Numbered from the stretch's first letter, positions 35,762-45,444 are shown. The stretch: 64,000 nt of DNA from JABAAW01 sp965216605 (GCA_965216605.1 CBDCGG010000002.1:124001-188000); one strand, 5' to 3'. A program made the numbers and translations. Notes: a model not told the origin generated them from the letters alone.

Positions 35762-36024
35762 CGGAAGAAGATTTACTGATTTTCGCGCGCGAAAGCATCT
35801 TCCTGCTGTTAGAGGTGAGCCTGCCCGTTCTGTTAGTTAGCCTTATTGTCGGATTGCTGATCGCCCTTTTTCAGGCGCTCACCCAAATACAGGAGGTCAC
35901 CCTTACCTTCGTTCCGAAGATCGTCGCGGTCTTTCTCGCGCTGCTGCTTTTTCTACCCTTCATGATGCGGAGCCTGTTCGACTTCATGCAGTCGATCGCC
36001 GACCGCATCATCGCGCTGGGATAA
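35758..36024 (+). CDS. fliQ: Flagellar export gate protein FliQ
   Basis: This 88-aa, two-helix membrane protein belongs to the FliPQR gate of the flagellar type III export apparatus. It starts with GTG overlapping the preceding stop (GTGA) and reads TEEDLLIFARESIFLLLEVSLP, with the typical LIVGLLIALFQALTQIQEVTLTFVPKI and a C-terminal MMRSLFDFMQSIADRI. The length is exactly usual. fliR and flhB follow. fliP is not in this window. Confidence 0.95.
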   Translation: MTEEDLLIFARESIFLLLEVSLPVLLVSLIVGLLIALFQALTQIQEVTLTFVPKIVAVFLALLLFLPFMMRSLFDFMQSIADRIIALG

Positions 36025-36048
36025 CCCGCGAAGGGTAAGGCGAGGCTC

Positions 36049-36813
36049 ATGCTTGCAGAGTTGCTCCCCCAAGAAGCATGGCGTTTTACTCTTCTGTTCG
36101 TGCGCATTTCAATTATGATCACGCTGTTTCCCAACATCGGGCAGAGCTTTGTCTTGCCGCGCATCCGCTTGTTGTTGGCATTTTTTCTCACGCTGATTCT
36201 GCTGCCCGTTGTAGGAGAATCTCTGCCTGCTCAACCGCAGGCGTTCGACAGGCTCTTTCTGCTGCTGATCAACGAGGCTTTAATAGGAGTTCTCATCGGC
36301 ACGGTTGCGCGCTTCGCCTCGTCGGCGTTTCTCTATACGGGCGTTTTTTTTGCTCTGTTGGTGGGCATGTCGAACGCCTCGCTTTTCAATCCTCTGCAAG
36401 CGCAGCAGAGCGTCTTGCCTGCCGTGTTCTTGAGCCTGTTTGCCACGACGGCACTTTTTGTCACCGATTTGCATCACATCGTTTTTTTGGCGCTTGCGGA
36501 CAGTTATCGTCTTTTTGCGCCTGGGGTGTGGTCGTTTCCTGCTGGAGATTTTTCGCAGCTGGTGCTTGATATTTTCAGTAAGAGCTTTAATTTAGGGTTT
36601 CAGATTGCCGCTCCTTTCTTTATTGTCTCAGTGTTGTTTTACGCCTTGATGGGAGTGTTAGCGCGCTTGATGCCGCAGATGCAGGTATTTTTTATCGCTC
36701 TGCCTTTGCAGCTTTTGTTGGGGTTTTTGCTTTTGGCGCTCAGTCTTACGGTGATGTTGCGTTTGTTCTTAGGGCATTTTCAAGAGGCGATGACGCCCTT
36801 CCTTGCCTCTTGA
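36049..36813 (+). CDS. fliR: Flagellar export gate protein FliR
   Basis: This 254-aa integral membrane protein of the export gate has LFVRISIMITLFPNIGQSFVLPRIRLLLAFFLTLILLP at the start, the conserved LLINEALIGVLIGTVARF, FVSMSNASLFNPLQAQ-like segment (GMSNASLFNPLQAQQSVLPA), the FQIAAPFFIVSVLFYALMGVLARLMPQMQVFFIALPLQLLLG signature and a C-terminal LFLGHF. The gene starts 24 bp after fliQ. Base composition becomes more G/T-rich in its second half. Confidence 0.95.
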   Translation: MLAELLPQEAWRFTLLFVRISIMITLFPNIGQSFVLPRIRLLLAFFLTLILLPVVGESLPAQPQAFDRLFLLLINEALIGVLIGTVARFASSAFLYTGVFFALLVGMSNASLFNPLQAQQSVLPAVFLSLFATTALFVTDLHHIVFLALADSYRLFAPGVWSFPAGDFSQLVLDIFSKSFNLGFQIAAPFFIVSVLFYALMGVLARLMPQMQVFFIALPLQLLLGFLLLALSLTVMLRLFLGHFQEAMTPFLAS

Positions 36814-36860
36814 GGCAAACGGGTTTCTGGAAGAGTTAACAACGGAGGTTTGGATTTCTT

Positions 36861-37931
36861 ATGGCGGATGCGGATGATGCACAAAAAACGGAAGAACCTA
36901 CGCCGAAGCGGTTGCGCGACGCGAGGAGCGAGGGGCAAGTGCCTCTATCGCGTGAGGTCAACCATTGGCTTTTGTTATTGGTAGCGACCTTGGCGATTGC
37001 CTTGTTGGGTAGATTTGTAGCTCGCGGGATCAGCGCGCCGCTCGCGAGCATTATGGAGAAGGCGGGCGAACTAGCGATTGCCGAGCAGGAGGTAGGCGAC
37101 TTATTGGCGGATCTCGTGCGCGAGTTGGGGGTAGCGTTTGTTTGGCCTGCGCTTGCTATTGTGTTCATCGCTCTGTTTTCGCCATTGGTGCAGATAGGTC
37201 CTTTGATTGCGCCGAAGCGGATGCAACCGAAGTTGAATAAGATTTCTCCTTTGGCGGGGTTCAAGCGTCTGTTTTCTATGGAGAGTTTGGTCGAGTTTTT
37301 GAAGGGACTGATAAAACTTATATTGGTGGGGGGAGTGGGTGCTGCCTTTTTGGTGGCGCAGTTGCCGAACATCGAAGATTTCATGATGCGTAGCGCGGAT
37401 TTCGTTTTACCGAAGACGCAGGAGTTGCTGATTGGCATGATGGTGGCGATCTTGATGGTGTTGTTTGTGATAGCGGTGTTGGACTTGTTGTTTCAGCGCG
37501 CGCGTCATCGCAAGCGTTTGCGTATGACGCGACAGGAGGTTTTGGACGAGTTCAAGCAGATCGAGGGCGATCCTCAGATCAAGGCGCGAATACGGCGTAT
37601 TCGTACCGAGCGCGCTCGTCAGCGCATTGCTCAAGCTGTTCCTAGCGCGGATGTTGTTATTACGAACCCGACGCACTATGCGGTTGCGATCGCTTATGAT
37701 GATACTTCGATGGAGGCACCGCGCGTTGTTGCTAAGGGGGTAGATTATTTAGCAGAAGAGATTATGCGTCTTGCGCGCGAGGCGGGCATTCCGTTAGTTG
37801 TGAATCCTCCTTTGGCGCGAACTTTGTATGCGGCGTGCGATATGGGGGAAGAGGTTTTGTCGGAGCATTATCAGGCGGTCGCCGAGGTGATTAGTTATGT
37901 TTGGAAGCTCAAGGGAAAGAAAGCTGCTTAG
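36861..37931 (+). CDS. flhB: Flagellar export apparatus switch protein FlhB
   Basis: This 356-aa protein has four TM helices and a cytoplasmic autocleavage domain that switches export from hook to filament substrates. The N-terminus is DDAQKTEEPTPKRLRDARSEGQVPLSREV (the family's EEPTxKRLxxARxxGQ motif). FKRLFSMESLVEFLKGLIKL and the autocleavage site NPTH (ADVVITNPTHYAVAIAYDD) are intact. The C-terminus ends AVAEVISYVWKLKGK. It closes the fliQ-fliR-flhB set. Codon use is G/T-rich. Confidence 0.96.
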   Translation: MADADDAQKTEEPTPKRLRDARSEGQVPLSREVNHWLLLLVATLAIALLGRFVARGISAPLASIMEKAGELAIAEQEVGDLLADLVRELGVAFVWPALAIVFIALFSPLVQIGPLIAPKRMQPKLNKISPLAGFKRLFSMESLVEFLKGLIKLILVGGVGAAFLVAQLPNIEDFMMRSADFVLPKTQELLIGMMVAILMVLFVIAVLDLLFQRARHRKRLRMTRQEVLDEFKQIEGDPQIKARIRRIRTERARQRIAQAVPSADVVITNPTHYAVAIAYDDTSMEAPRVVAKGVDYLAEEIMRLAREAGIPLVVNPPLARTLYAACDMGEEVLSEHYQAVAEVISYVWKLKGKKAA

Positions 37932-37948
37932 TTAGGTATATTTTAGTT

Positions 37949-38428
37949 ATGCCTCGTTTTCACAAGCTCCGCACATTGCCTCATCCTGCGCAGACTCTTT
38001 TCGATCTTGTTTTGGATATTGAGACTTATCCTCAATTTCTACCTTGGTGTCGTGATGCTCGTGTTGCGAACAGGACGCATAACAGTTTGGATGGTGTGTT
38101 GATGGTTGGAACGCAGCTTGTCCATAGTTCTTTTACGAGTCTTGTTCGATTTGATGCTGCTACGGGCATTGTTTCTATGAGGGCGCGTAGCAATCTTTTT
38201 TCGCACTTTAGCAGTCGTTGGTGCATCACTTCTGCGGAGAATAGCGAGAATGGGGAGAGTAGTGAAAGTAGCGTTGTAGATTTTGTTGTTGATTTCGAGT
38301 TGCGCAATTTACCTTTCAAGGTTCTTTTCGAGGGTTTATTTGAGCAGGCGGCTTTGCGTATGGTTGATGCGTTTGAGGGGCGTGCGAGATTTCTCGCTGC
38401 TCGTCGTCATGTGATAGAAACGCAATAA
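37949..38428 (+). CDS. Coq10/RatA-family START-domain protein (ubiquinone-binding)
   Basis: This 159-aa protein starts RFHKLRTLPHPAQTLFDLVLDIETYPQFLPWCRDARV, the standard N-terminus of the Coq10/RatA (polyketide cyclase-like) family. The end also matches: FKVLFEGLFEQAALRMVDAFEGRARFL. In alphaproteobacteria these proteins are annotated as ubiquinone-binding, or as RatA toxin by homology to E. coli. A respiratory role is more likely, since no ratB partner is present. A low-complexity insert (ENSENGESSESS) lies in the middle. It starts 17 bp after flhB. Confidence 0.88.
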   Translation: MPRFHKLRTLPHPAQTLFDLVLDIETYPQFLPWCRDARVANRTHNSLDGVLMVGTQLVHSSFTSLVRFDAATGIVSMRARSNLFSHFSSRWCITSAENSENGESSESSVVDFVVDFELRNLPFKVLFEGLFEQAALRMVDAFEGRARFLAARRHVIETQ

Positions 38429-38504
38429 GTATTGATGGAAACGCAAGACGAACGCGCCTTAAAGCTATTTTTGGGCGAAGTGAGTTTTGCGCATGGGGCA
38501 AGAG

Positions 38505-38760
38505 CCGTCTTGCTCGCCTCGCAAAAAAACGAGGCGAGAGGCGAGTGGCGGAGCAAGCAAAGCGAGCGAGCGTAGCTTAGAGCAGACGAAGTTCCCCCAC
38601 GAAGACCCCGCGTCAGCGGAGCGCCATAGCACACGGCTTGCCGTGTGCGTCCATGATATGTTGGTGCGCTTTCTACGCGCGTAGCGCGTAGCCTCTTATT
38701 TAAAAAGCGCGTGGGGGGATAAATTCCCCTCGCAGAAACGCGCAAGCTGACTAGTAGCAT
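38505..38760. repeat. Modular palindromic repeat block C
   Basis: The 386 bp between 38429 and 38814 hold no gene I can support. A hairpin CTCGCCTCG...CGAGGCGAG lies at about 38514-38540. The modular family then appears: AGACCCCGCGTCAGCG (38603), CATAGCACACGGCTTGCCGTGTGCGT (the CATAGCGCACGGC module of block A with compensating changes), TTTCTACGCGCGTAGCGCGTAGCC, and CCTCTTATTTAAAAAGCGC (38692), followed by a nested GGGGGGATAAATTCCCC hairpin and CGCAAGCTGACT. Confidence 0.87.
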
Positions 38761-38814
38761 GGCAAGCAGTTCCTGTGAGCAAGGCTGTTGGCGCATTGCT
38801 TCGCAATGCGCTTG

Positions 38815-40215
38815 TCAATAAGAGCAGTGATCGTAGAGTGCCTTCCAATCGTCCAAGTTTTTAGGCTGCGGAAAAAGCGCGAGCAACCGCTCCGCAGGAG
38901 TGCGAGCTTCCTCGATAATGCTTTCCAAGGGCTCAAGGAAAGGACGTTCGTCCTCCCCCCCCTGCGTCCGACACCTTCGCGCCAAACCCTCGCGCGCCAA
39001 GTCCACCATGTCACGAGCAATCGCCCCGACATCGCGCCCTCGGCAAGGCGTCGCCAAGCCTAAGCGCGGTACCTTCTTGCTAGCATTCGAGAGCGAATCC
39101 TCCGCCTCCTGATCGCACAATCCAACTCCCGACGGATGGGGTTGCGCCAACTCCTCCGCCAACAGCAAAGCCTGCGCCTGAGCCTGCTCGTCGTACAACA
39201 ATCCCGCCCACAATGCAGGCAAGGCGCACAACATCGCCGAATCGCCGCTATCTGCTCCGCGCATCTCGATGACACGCTTCAAACGCACATCGGGAAAGAT
39301 CATCCGCATGTGGCTCGCCCAATCCTCTATACGCGCGCTGCCGTGCTGTTCTCGTAAGCTCTCGCCGCGTGCGTTGTCCAAGTAATCGGCAAAAGAAAAG
39401 TCGCTGGTGTCGATATAACGCTCATCACGCACCAGACAATACAGAGGTATCGGTAAGGCATAGTCTCGCCACCCCTCGTAGCCGAAGGCTTGGTCGAAGA
39501 CAAACAACGGCATGCCGCAACGCTGCGCATCGCTATCCAGCCAATAGTGCGCGCGATTCGAAAGGATGCCGTTCGCCTTCCCCTCGCTATAAGGGGAATG
39601 GGCAAACAACGCCGTGACCACGGGTTGCAACGCGGTCGCAATGCGCATCTTACACACCATGTCAGCCTCGTCGGTGTAATCGACATTCGCCTGTACCGTC
39701 GCCGTGCGTCCCATCATCGCAACGCCCATCTTGCCCTGTTGCGCCATGTATGTTCGCATGATCGCGTATCGCTCCTTCGGCATCCACGGCAGCTCGGAGT
39801 CGCTCTCGCGCGGACGTGCGCCGATCGCACACATTCCTAAACCTCGCGCTTGCAACAGAGGACGCAAGACGGAAAGGTGCGCTTTCAGCTCTGTACAAAT
39901 ATCATGAATCGAGCGCAACGGCGCGCCGGCAAACTCGAATTGTCCGGCGGGCTCGATCGAGATGGCATTCTGCGTCTCTGGCAAGTTCAAGCCGATCGGA
40001 CAATTTTTCTCGCGTTGCAACACGCCTCCGCTCGCGCGCTGCAAGTCTTCTAGGAGCTCGCGTATCACCTCGTATTGCGGCGGGCGCAAGTCCTCGGTGT
40101 GAAACAATACCTTCTCGTGCTCTGCGCCGATGCGACAATCGCTGGTCTCGCCGTCTTGAAACCATGTCCTCAAGGCGGCGCGATTGGCGATCATCTCGAT
40201 GGGTTTATCGCTCAT
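38815..40215 (-). CDS. gshA: Glutamate--cysteine ligase (plant/alphaproteobacterial type)
   Basis: This first enzyme of glutathione synthesis joins Glu and Cys with ATP. Family motifs are RIGAEHEKVLFH, QNAISIEPAGQFEFAGAP, RTATVQANVDYTDEADMV, HSPYSEGKANGILSNRAHYWLDSDAQRCGMP and VIEMRGADSGDSAML. The 466 aa starting MSDKPIEMIAN are normal. A low-complexity region sits before the C-terminal ARTPAERLLALF. rsmE lies 17 bp upstream on the same strand and ubiA is divergent beyond it, a conserved alphaproteobacterial neighbourhood. Confidence 0.95.
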   Translation of the reverse strand: MSDKPIEMIANRAALRTWFQDGETSDCRIGAEHEKVLFHTEDLRPPQYEVIRELLEDLQRASGGVLQREKNCPIGLNLPETQNAISIEPAGQFEFAGAPLRSIHDICTELKAHLSVLRPLLQARGLGMCAIGARPRESDSELPWMPKERYAIMRTYMAQQGKMGVAMMGRTATVQANVDYTDEADMVCKMRIATALQPVVTALFAHSPYSEGKANGILSNRAHYWLDSDAQRCGMPLFVFDQAFGYEGWRDYALPIPLYCLVRDERYIDTSDFSFADYLDNARGESLREQHGSARIEDWASHMRMIFPDVRLKRVIEMRGADSGDSAMLCALPALWAGLLYDEQAQAQALLLAEELAQPHPSGVGLCDQEAEDSLSNASKKVPRLGLATPCRGRDVGAIARDMVDLAREGLARRCRTQGGEDERPFLEPLESIIEEARTPAERLLALFPQPKNLDDWKALYDHCSY

Positions 40216-40232
40216 GGTATTTCTCTTTGTTC

Positions 40233-41198
40233 TCACGCTTTTGTTTGTTCAAGGCTACTAGCTTGTTTTGCGCCAGCTTGTTTTGTGCCAGCTTGTCTTG
40301 TCTGCCAGCAAGCTAATACCGCCAAGGCTGCCGTCTCGCAGCGTAGCACACGCTTGCCTAGCGAGACAGGTACGACCGAGCGACATCGCCGTAACATTGC
40401 ATGCTCTGCTTCGGAGAATCCTCCCTCAGGTCCTACGAGCATCGCCATGTTGTTTGTCATGTTGTTTGTCATGTTGTTTGTAGCAGCATGCTCGTCGAGT
40501 GCCTCTTGCAAGCTTGTTGTCTCGCCGTGCTCGGCGCAAAACAACAGCTGCGGCTCACGCTTTACTAAAGCTGCGGACAGGGGTTGCTCTTCCTCAAGGA
40601 GAGGATAGGTAAGACGTTCGCTCTGCTCGACGGCAGCTTGAATCGTCTTTTGGGCGCGCGCGTGCGAGAAATACGCGTTCGTATAGGAGCTGCGAAAAGG
40701 CACAAGCTTCGAGACGCCCAACTCGACCGCGCCCGACAGAAGCCACACGAGGCGATGCGCGCGAATCGGCGCAAAATACAGCGTCGGTCCACTCTGCTCT
40801 GCCTCGCCCTCGTGCGCTGGGCGCAGGCAATGCAAACAGCGCACCTTGTTTTCCTTGTCCTGCCATGATTTTCCTTGCCATGATTTTTCTTGCCTCACAT
40901 TTTCTTGGTTCGCCTTGTCTTGTTCCTCTCTTTGTTTTGCTCTTTGTTTTGCTTTTTGTTCACTTTTTGTCTTTTCCTTTGTCTCCCAGCTGACAATTTC
41001 GACCAGCCACTCGCCGTGCTCTTTGTTGAACAGGCGCATCTGCTCTCCCTCGTGCAGTCGCAAGACGTTGCGCGCATGGTGCGTCGTCTCGGCGGATAGC
41101 GATATAACAGCGTCGCGTTGCAAAAAGCCCTGCTGGTAAAAGCGTGCTGTGTTAGCCTGCGTGCTACGAGCAGGCAATTCTTGTATTTTTGCGGTCAT
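40233..41198 (-). CDS. rsmE: 16S rRNA (uracil-1498-N3)-methyltransferase RsmE
   Basis: This SPOUT methyltransferase modifies U1498 of 16S rRNA. It shows RFYQQGFLQRDAVISLS and HHARNVLRLHEGEQMRLFN (PUA-like domain), YFAPIRAHRLVWLLSGAVELGVSKLVPF, QSERLTYPLL, the SAM knot LVGPEGGFSEAEHAML and SLGKRVLRCETAALAVLA. Two low-complexity inserts are unusual: a Lys/Gln/Glu-rich stretch (residues about 75-120, QKAKQRAKQREEQ) and a TNNM repeat from a 12-bp tandem unit (about 40449-40484). The tail is also repetitive (QAGTKQAGAKQA). The start MTAKIQELPARS is favoured. Confidence 0.93.
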   Translation of the reverse strand: MTAKIQELPARSTQANTARFYQQGFLQRDAVISLSAETTHHARNVLRLHEGEQMRLFNKEHGEWLVEIVSWETKEKTKSEQKAKQRAKQREEQDKANQENVRQEKSWQGKSWQDKENKVRCLHCLRPAHEGEAEQSGPTLYFAPIRAHRLVWLLSGAVELGVSKLVPFRSSYTNAYFSHARAQKTIQAAVEQSERLTYPLLEEEQPLSAALVKREPQLLFCAEHGETTSLQEALDEHAATNNMTNNMTNNMAMLVGPEGGFSEAEHAMLRRCRSVVPVSLGKRVLRCETAALAVLACWQTRQAGTKQAGAKQASSLEQTKA

Positions 41199-41277
41199 GG
41201 CAATCGAGGTCTCCTTGAACAACAACTCTTCCAGCAATAACGACTCTTATTCTAGCAGGCAACGAGGTAAGTCGCAC

Positions 41278-42267
41278 ATGTCCGTGCGACTTTCCAATCT
41301 GTTTTCTATGCGCTTTTCTGCCTACCTGAAACTCGGACGCTTCCACTCCCTCAGCGGTGCCTTCTACTTGCTCGTGCCGTGTTGGTGGGGGCTTGCGCTA
41401 GCTTTACCTGATGTCTCCCCCGAAGTTGCCCAAGTTGTTATTTTAGGGCAAGAGTCGAAGTTCTTCCTACTGCCCTTGTTTTTTCTTCTCTTTGCTATCG
41501 CCGCCTTAGCCGCGCGGGCTGCGGGCTGCGCGTGGAACGACCTATGCGATTGCACTATAGACAAACAAACCGCGCGCACGCGCACGCGTCCGCTGCCGAG
41601 TGGCGAGCTCTCCAAGCGTCAAGCCTTGCTGTTCGTCTTGTTAGCCCTGCTTGTGTGCGGAGCGTGTTTGCTCGGCTTGCTCTCGCTTGCCGCCTACCCC
41701 GTCCTGCTACTGCTGCTCGTCTGCGCCATCCAGCCCGTTGCCGCCTTCTACCCCCTCGCGAAGAGGTTCGTCGCCGCTCCGCAAGTCGTGCTAGGTGTTG
41801 CCTTCAGCTGGGGCATTCTCTGCGCATACGCCGCCCTTGCGGGCAACCTCAACAGCGCAACCTGGTTGCTGTGGTCAGGCTCTATCGTCTGGACAATGTT
41901 CTACGACAGTATCTACGCTTGGCAGGATATCCAAGACGACCGCCGCACCAAGATGAGCTCGCTCACCTTATGGCTGGAGAAAAAACAAAATCCCAAGCTG
42001 TGGCTGAAAGTCTTCTACGCCTTCTTTCTTCTCAACGTGTTTCTATCTCTAGTTTCAAGGAGCGAGTATAACATCAACATTTGGGTTGCTTGCTTTTGGT
42101 TTGCCTACCTCCTCCTGCTCGCGCGCTGGTGCTACGCCGACTTATCACGATGCAACCTCCGCAAACCCCAAGAGTGCATGGCTTTCTTCCGCAAAGAGTG
42201 TTGGCGAACAGGAGGAGGAATCTTGCTATTGTTGCTGCTCGCAACTTGCTCTTCTTGGCTCTTCTGA
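41278..42267 (+). CDS. ubiA: 4-hydroxybenzoate polyprenyltransferase UbiA
   Basis: This integral membrane enzyme prenylates 4-hydroxybenzoate in ubiquinone synthesis. Both Asp-rich motifs are present: AARAAGCAWNDLCDCTIDKQTARTRTRPL and YDSIYAWQDIQDDRRTKMSSL. The N-terminal YLKLGRFHSLSGAFYLLVPCWWGL is also characteristic. I chose the ATG at 41278, preceded by GAGGT, over an ATG at 41197 that overlaps the divergent rsmE start. The length is 329 aa with about eight or nine TM helices. The heparinase-like gene follows 9 bp later. Confidence 0.94.
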   Translation: MSVRLSNLFSMRFSAYLKLGRFHSLSGAFYLLVPCWWGLALALPDVSPEVAQVVILGQESKFFLLPLFFLLFAIAALAARAAGCAWNDLCDCTIDKQTARTRTRPLPSGELSKRQALLFVLLALLVCGACLLGLLSLAAYPVLLLLLVCAIQPVAAFYPLAKRFVAAPQVVLGVAFSWGILCAYAALAGNLNSATWLLWSGSIVWTMFYDSIYAWQDIQDDRRTKMSSLTLWLEKKQNPKLWLKVFYAFFLLNVFLSLVSRSEYNINIWVACFWFAYLLLLARWCYADLSRCNLRKPQECMAFFRKECWRTGGGILLLLLLATCSSWLF

Positions 42268-42276
42268 CCTGTCCTG

Positions 42277-44238
42277 ATGAGATATGTCGTGATGCTCGCT
42301 AAAATGAAACCTCTCGCCATAACAGCTGCCCAAACAGCCTTGACGCTGCTTGCTCTTCTTGCTCGCGTGGTATTGCTCCTCAAGCGCGCGGTAGTCTTGT
42401 TCTTGCGTTTTGTGCTCTTGCGTCTTTCCTTACCTCTCTCCTTGCGCCTCTGCTCTCGCTCGCTGTCCGCCGTGTTCAGACGTACAGCAGGAACGCTGCT
42501 TGTAGGTTTGTCGCGCGCTCCGTCGGCTTTTTCTACAGCGTGCGTCTCGTTGTTCTTCCTGTTGCCCTTCTACCCGTGGGAGCGTCGCTCGATTGCGCCC
42601 GCCCTGCTGCCCACTCCCCCGCGGCGCGGCGATAGGCAGAAAGGAAAAGAGATTTTGCAAGGCGTCTGCGATTGGGGAGGCATGCGCATTGTTCATCCCT
42701 ATCCCTTTTGGCATCCCACGACCTCCTCCGCCCGCTGGCTTGAGGCTTGCCACGGCTTCGTGTGGCTGGACGATATACGCGCCTACGCCACCACCGTTGC
42801 CGATACCGATGCAAAGCTTCAAGCCGTTAGGTTCGCAGCTGAGCGCATCGCCGATTGGCTGCTCACGCATCGTCGCTGGTCGTGGGAGGCTTGGCGAGCC
42901 GCCACGCTCGCCACGCGCCTGACGCAATGGTTACAACACTACGACTGGTACGCGCCCGCGCTTTCAGAGGAACAACGTCTCTCGCTTCATCGCGCGCTCT
43001 ATGCGCACTATCGCCATCTGTGCCGCGCGACAAGGCTGCAGCCGCGCTTCGCCGTCGAGCGTCTGAGTGGTCTGCTCGTATGCACGACGGCAGCCTTGTG
43101 CTTTCGCGACACCCGCGCGCGTCGCCAAGCTTGCGAGCGTAGGCTGTGCCGTTGTCTGGAAGAGCAGGTGCCGCGCGGCGAGGGCTTTTGGTACGGACGG
43201 AAAGCCATCGAGCAACAAGTCATCATGGAGTCGTTGTTGCAGGTCAGACGGCTTTATGAACTTCTCCAACTTCTTCCCGCCGAGGGGTTGTTGGGAGCGC
43301 TCGATCGCATGGTGCCTGCGCTCATGATGCTGCGCTGCGGCGATGGTGCGCTCGCCACCTTCAACGGCAGCGGCGAGGGCTCTGCTTCTGCGGTCGCGCG
43401 CTTGCTGGCGGGTGTTCAAGTGCGCGCACGCACGCCGCTGTCTGCGGCTGCTGCGGGGTTGGAGCGTATGGTCGCTGAGCGCGCTCTTGTGCTTGTGGAC
43501 TCCTCCTGCGCGCGTCCTTCGCACGCGCGCCACAATGGAGCAGAGCCTGCCTACGCCAGCACGAGCGCGTTCGAGTTTTCTTACGGAAAAGATCGCCTCA
43601 TCGTTTCCTGCGCGTTGGCGGCTGCGAGCAGCCATCTTCCCAGCCCTCTTTCTTTGCGCGCTGCCCGTTCGAGCGCGGCGCACTCGATGCTCACGATAGC
43701 CGAGCGTAATGTTTGCTCGCTCCACCCCTTCGATACGCGGCGTGCGCGTGTCAGCGTCGTAAGATCGACGCAAGAAGGACAAACGCGCCTTCGCCTCTCG
43801 CACGACGGCTACAAGAGCTTGTTCGGTATCATCGTCTCTCGCGAGTGGCATCTCTCTTCGGTTGGCACGCGTCTGTGGGGCTGGGAGAGGATACACCTCG
43901 CCCGCGCGCGCCGCGTACAACGCTTGTTCCAACTCCGCCACTCGGCGTTGGCAAAAGGATTGCCCTTCGCGTTGCGTTTCCACCTGCACCCGAAAGTGAG
44001 CGTCTTCCTGTTGCGCAACGGTCGGGAAGCTGTCCTGAAACCCGAAAATCGCCCTGGTTTCCGCTTCCGCTTGGAAGGAGCCGCCTCGCTGAGCGTGGCG
44101 GAAAGCCTTTATGGCGGCGAAGGAAAGCTTGTTCCGACGAAGCAGCTGCTAGTTTCGGGAAGCATCGACCACAGGCACAAAGGCGACACCTTCCTGCTCA
44201 GCTGGCACCTGCAGCACGAAACCGACGAAGAGGCTTGA
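42277..44238 (+). CDS. Heparinase II/III family protein
   Basis: This 653-aa protein has a very basic/hydrophobic N-terminus (residues 10-110), then an alpha-helical region with GVCDWGGMRIVHPYPFWHP and ERIADWLLTHRRWSWEAWRAATLATRLTQWLQHYDWY. The heparinase II/III-like C-terminal domain has FSYGKDRLIVSCALA (the usual F...G.DRLIVNCG pattern), HSMLTIAERNVCSL, LRLSHDGYKSLFGIIVSREWHLS and FALRFHLHPKVSVFLLRNGREAVL. Alphaproteobacterial relatives of about 550-600 aa are near-universal, with unknown substrate. This copy is longer because of its N-terminus. It is probably translated together with ubiA. Confidence 0.82.
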   Translation: MRYVVMLAKMKPLAITAAQTALTLLALLARVVLLLKRAVVLFLRFVLLRLSLPLSLRLCSRSLSAVFRRTAGTLLVGLSRAPSAFSTACVSLFFLLPFYPWERRSIAPALLPTPPRRGDRQKGKEILQGVCDWGGMRIVHPYPFWHPTTSSARWLEACHGFVWLDDIRAYATTVADTDAKLQAVRFAAERIADWLLTHRRWSWEAWRAATLATRLTQWLQHYDWYAPALSEEQRLSLHRALYAHYRHLCRATRLQPRFAVERLSGLLVCTTAALCFRDTRARRQACERRLCRCLEEQVPRGEGFWYGRKAIEQQVIMESLLQVRRLYELLQLLPAEGLLGALDRMVPALMMLRCGDGALATFNGSGEGSASAVARLLAGVQVRARTPLSAAAAGLERMVAERALVLVDSSCARPSHARHNGAEPAYASTSAFEFSYGKDRLIVSCALAAASSHLPSPLSLRAARSSAAHSMLTIAERNVCSLHPFDTRRARVSVVRSTQEGQTRLRLSHDGYKSLFGIIVSREWHLSSVGTRLWGWERIHLARARRVQRLFQLRHSALAKGLPFALRFHLHPKVSVFLLRNGREAVLKPENRPGFRFRLEGAASLSVAESLYGGEGKLVPTKQLLVSGSIDHRHKGDTFLLSWHLQHETDEEA

Positions 44239-44285
44239 CCGAACAGAAAGCCTGTTGTACCAAGACAAGAAGGGGGACGGTCTAT

Positions 44286-44356
44286 GGCGCGATGGCGGAG
44301 TGGTTACGCACGGGACTGCAAATCCCTTGAGGCCGGTTCGATTCCGGCTCGCGCCT
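44286..44356 (+). tRNA. tRNA-Cys (anticodon GCA)
   Basis: The acceptor GGCGCGA / TCGCGCC, anticodon loop ACTGCAAA, T arm GCCGG-TTCGATT-CCGGC and discriminator U73 fit tRNA-Cys. CCA is not encoded, and a T6 run follows immediately and may end transcription. Confidence 0.93.
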
Positions 44357-44471
44357 TTTTCCCGCCCTTGTCTTCCCCTTGCCAGCCGCTCGTGTATGGG
44401 CTAGAGTGAGGGGAGTGCGCGGAAACGGTTTTTCGTGCGCATCGTAGTCGCAAACAAAGGAGAACGAGACC

Positions 44472-44954
44472 ATGAGCTTCGAGACGCCAAACTCAGCGTT
44501 GCAGGTTGCAAACTCGATTCTGCAACGCTCCTTGAACGAGAAGGACAACAAAATCAGCCATCTGAAGTTGCAGAAAATACTCTACATCTTGCACGGCTGG
44601 CACTTGGCGAAGCTGGACCAACCAGCGTTCTACGACCTTGTTGAAGCTTGGAATTACGGTCCTGTTGTTGCCAGCGTTTATCATACATTCAAAGGTTACA
44701 AAGACCAACTCATCGACAAATTGGAGGGAAAACCTGTCGATGAAAAACAATGTCCGCAATTTAAGAGAGTGGCAGACAAGGTTTGGAACAGATACAAAGG
44801 GCGTGACAGTTTTCAGTTGGTCTACCTAACGCACGAAGGAGGAACGCCGTGGGATATTGCGCGTAACGACGAGCGGTCACAAATTATCAGTAACGACCTT
44901 ATCAAGGGTTACTATAAAGAGCTTCTTGAAGAATTAGGAGAAGCGGTTGCTTGA
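44472..44954 (+). CDS. Panacea-domain (DUF4065/SocA-like) protein, probable antitoxin
   Basis: This 160-aa protein has the Panacea fold signature: VANSILQRSLNEKDNKISHLKLQKILYILHGWHLAKL, then YDLVEAWNYGPVVASVYHTFKGY and YLTHEGGTPWDIARN (the conserved LS/TH...T-PW motif). Panacea proteins serve as antitoxins for many unrelated toxins (PanAT systems) and as proteolysis adaptors (SocA). It lies between two tRNA genes, followed directly by a small membrane protein that could be its toxin. The base composition is more AT-rich than the surrounding genes, consistent with a mobile origin. Confidence 0.82.
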   Translation: MSFETPNSALQVANSILQRSLNEKDNKISHLKLQKILYILHGWHLAKLDQPAFYDLVEAWNYGPVVASVYHTFKGYKDQLIDKLEGKPVDEKQCPQFKRVADKVWNRYKGRDSFQLVYLTHEGGTPWDIARNDERSQIISNDLIKGYYKELLEELGEAVA

Positions 44955-44962
44955 TCTGCAGC

Positions 44963-45326
<364 letters not shown>

Positions 45327-45444
45327 CGACCCCCCTAACACACCTCCCCAAAAAAGACTCAAAGACTTAAAGACACGAAGGTGTGTCACCACCTCCTTCC
45401 GCGCCGTGAAAAAGTAAGTTTTGCGCCGATAGCCGCCAAAGCGT

